Assembly (NCBI RefSeq): GCF_030283145.1
Contig: NZ_JASNWE010000003.1
Location: 1,294,701 to 1,358,700 of the forward strand
From: Actinomadura xylanilytica
GTDB lineage: Bacteria; Actinomycetota; Actinomycetes; Streptosporangiales; Streptosporangiaceae
Reading direction: 5' to 3'
DNA length: 64,000 bases
Below are positions 63,035-64,000 of the stretch, piece by piece. Numbering within the stretch: the first letter of the stretch is position 1; each line of letters starts with the position of its first letter. The notes under the pieces were generated by a model. That model was not told the origin of the DNA. It saw only the letters and a list, made by a program, of their open reading frames with translations, and ran no database searches. Both the position numbers and the translations under genes were made by a program.

Positions 63035-63398
63035 CGCCGCTCTCCCTGGACGAGGTACCCAGTGTCAGTGACAATGGCCGATTGTAGTCAGGTGATCACA
63101 TTTTGCAGCGGGATATCGGCGAAAAGCAGCGACGGGTTCGCCAGAGCTGCCTTCCTCGCCAGAAATGCCTGTCCCGCCGGGAGTCCCCGCCTACCAAGAG
63201 CGCCTGCCTTTCTACCGGCACCGCCGCCCGCGAACTGCACGGAGCGCTCGCCGTTCCGAACGAATACACAGGGCCGACGCGAAGTTGGCAGCGGGCAGGA
63301 CCCACTTCAGTGAGCATCCGCCCCACGACGGCCCGCCGGCCAGGACCAGTGGGAGTCGCCGGGGAGTCCCATCGAAGCGGTCCGCATAGGCTGATCGT
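63035..63398. other. Intergenic region, 364 bases, no gene recognised
   Basis: Its left end probably holds the phosphatase promoter and its right end the leaderless promoter of the next gene. I see no tRNA, repeat or long conserved frame between them. Confidence 0.45.
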
Positions 63399-63401
63399 GT
63401 G
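63387..63401 (+). promoter_or_regulatory. Leaderless-type promoter of the DUF523 gene
   Basis: TAGGCT at 63387-63392 lies six bases before GTG 63399. No Shine-Dalgarno is present. Confidence 0.5.
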
Positions 63402-63887
63402 GAATCGATTCTGGTGAGCTCCTGTCTGCTCGGCAGGCCCGTCCGGTACGACGGGCGCGGGAAGGCCGTGCACGACGAACTGTTCGCGCAGTGGCGCACG
63501 GAGGGACGTCTCGTCCCGTTCTGCCCGGAGGTGTCGGGCGGTCTGCCGGTGCCGCGCCCCCCGGCCGAGATCGTCGGTGACGCCGCGGCGGTGCTCGACG
63601 GCACGGCCCAAGTACGAACCGCCGCAGGCGAGGACGTCACGGAGCACTTCGTCCGCGGGGCCCGGCTCGCCCTGGAGGCCGCTGAGCGCGCCGGCGCCCG
63701 GATCGCGCTTCTGAAACAGGGCAGCCCTTCCTGCGGGAACGGGCGGGTCCACGACGGGACGTTCGCCGGCGTGTCCGTCGCGGGAGACGGAGTGACCACC
63801 GTCCTCTTGGAACGCAACGGCGTCAGCGTCTTCAGCGAGGACGACCTGCTGGCCGTGCAGTCACTTCTGAAAGAGCTGGAGAAATGA
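63399..63887 (+). CDS. DUF523 / TudS-like (2-thiouracil desulfurase) family protein
   Basis: This encodes 162 residues from GTG 63399. DUF523 proteins include TudS, which carries a [4Fe-4S] cluster held by three Cys and removes sulfur from thiouracil-type bases. The expected Cys are in SILVSSCLLGRPVRYDG, LVPFCPEVSGGLPVPRPPAE and LKQGSPSCGNGRVHDGTFAG. Length and motif order match the family. Desulfurase activity is inference from family. The gene converges on the rrn operon and shares a terminator hairpin with it. Confidence 0.88.
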   Translation: MESILVSSCLLGRPVRYDGRGKAVHDELFAQWRTEGRLVPFCPEVSGGLPVPRPPAEIVGDAAAVLDGTAQVRTAAGEDVTEHFVRGARLALEAAERAGARIALLKQGSPSCGNGRVHDGTFAGVSVAGDGVTTVLLERNGVSVFSEDDLLAVQSLLKELEK

Positions 63888-63888
63888 G

Positions 63889-63916
63889 AAAGGCCCCGCC
63901 GAATGGCGGGGCCTTT
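63889..63916. terminator. Bidirectional terminator between DUF523 gene and 5S rRNA
   Basis: A perfect 12-bp stem (AAAGGCCCCGCC at 63889-63900, GGCGGGGCCTTT at 63905-63916) has a GAAT loop, just past the DUF523 stop and ten bases beyond the 5S 3' end. A-rich and T-rich flanks suit termination in both directions. Confidence 0.9.
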
Positions 63917-63925
63917 CACAAAAAG

Positions 63926-64000
63926 AGTCCGGCGGTGTCCTACTCTCCCACACAGTCTCCCGTGCAGTACCATCGGCGCTGAAGGGCTTAACTTCCGGGT
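63926..64000 (-). rRNA. rrf: 5S rRNA, 3' part (window edge)
   Basis: Read on the minus strand, bases 64000 to 63926 match the 3' two thirds of actinobacterial 5S rRNA: ACCCGGAAGTTAAGCCCTTC, GATGGTACTGC and GGGAGAGTAGGACACCGCC. The 5' ~40 bases lie outside the window, as do the 23S and 16S genes expected upstream. Confidence 0.95.

Overview
The window is chromosomal DNA of very high G+C with tightly packed genes, many GTG/TTG starts and several promoters of the leaderless TAGxxT type. This points to an actinomycete. The mix of genes (class II NrdJ/NrdR, a lexA/LysM pair, a tuberculostearate-type methyltransferase plus FAD reductase pair, DUF4192, DUF1707, TerD and EccA-like AAA proteins) fits Streptosporangiales, probably a Thermomonosporaceae/Actinomadura-like organism. 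That placement is inference. The right edge is the 3' part of a 5S rRNA on the minus strand, so an rrn operon lies just beyond the window.

Layout. 1-3.6 kb: the end of an SseB/TY-Chap-like multidomain protein with a small overlapping partner, then the 5-oxoprolinase subunits pxpB and pxpC behind a gutted pxpA remnant. 3.7-8 kb: a histidine phosphatase and two regulator/target pairs (TetR with an MFS exporter; TetR with an SDR), each with visible repeated operators. 8-12 kb: an AlkZ/YcaQ-type glycosylase and a membrane-anchored tandem AAA protein. 12-16 kb: an ABC exporter with a two-component system. 16-26.7 kb: RNase HII, a helix-hairpin-helix protein, a nitroreductase, a TerD fusion, a truncated TetR, lipoate ligase, pirin, VOC, an FAD-oxidase fragment and an ankyrin-SUKH protein.

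26.8-35.5 kb: a conserved DNA-replication/SOS block. NrdJ and NrdR form one operon with paired NrdR boxes. A LysM division-inhibitor-like gene diverges from lexA over three SOS boxes. leuS has a structured leader and follows a zinc-ribbon/TerB-like gene. 35.7-48 kb: a secreted LPMO, acyl-CoA ligase, a large glycosyltransferase, P450, epoxide hydrolase-like enzyme, a lipoprotein, the tmsA/tmsB-like lipid methylation operon, a small membrane protein and a secreted polysaccharide deacetylase.

48-64 kb: a small unknown protein, DUF4192, a phosphoribosyltransferase, DinG helicase, PPOX, an AlaT-like aminotransferase, a MacB/FtsX-type ABC pair divergent from a TetR, an AurF-like diiron oxygenase followed by a gutted flavin monooxygenase, an SDR, a SpoIIE phosphatase, a TudS-like (DUF523) protein and the rrn terminator.

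The window reads mainly as core or lineage genome. I found no CRISPR array, no prophage, no transposase and no complete new system. The most unusual signals are the decaying genes (pxpA and FMO with their middles missing; TetR and FAD-oxidase fragments), the well-defined repressor operators, the three-box SOS promoter, the leuS leader structure and some unusual fusions.
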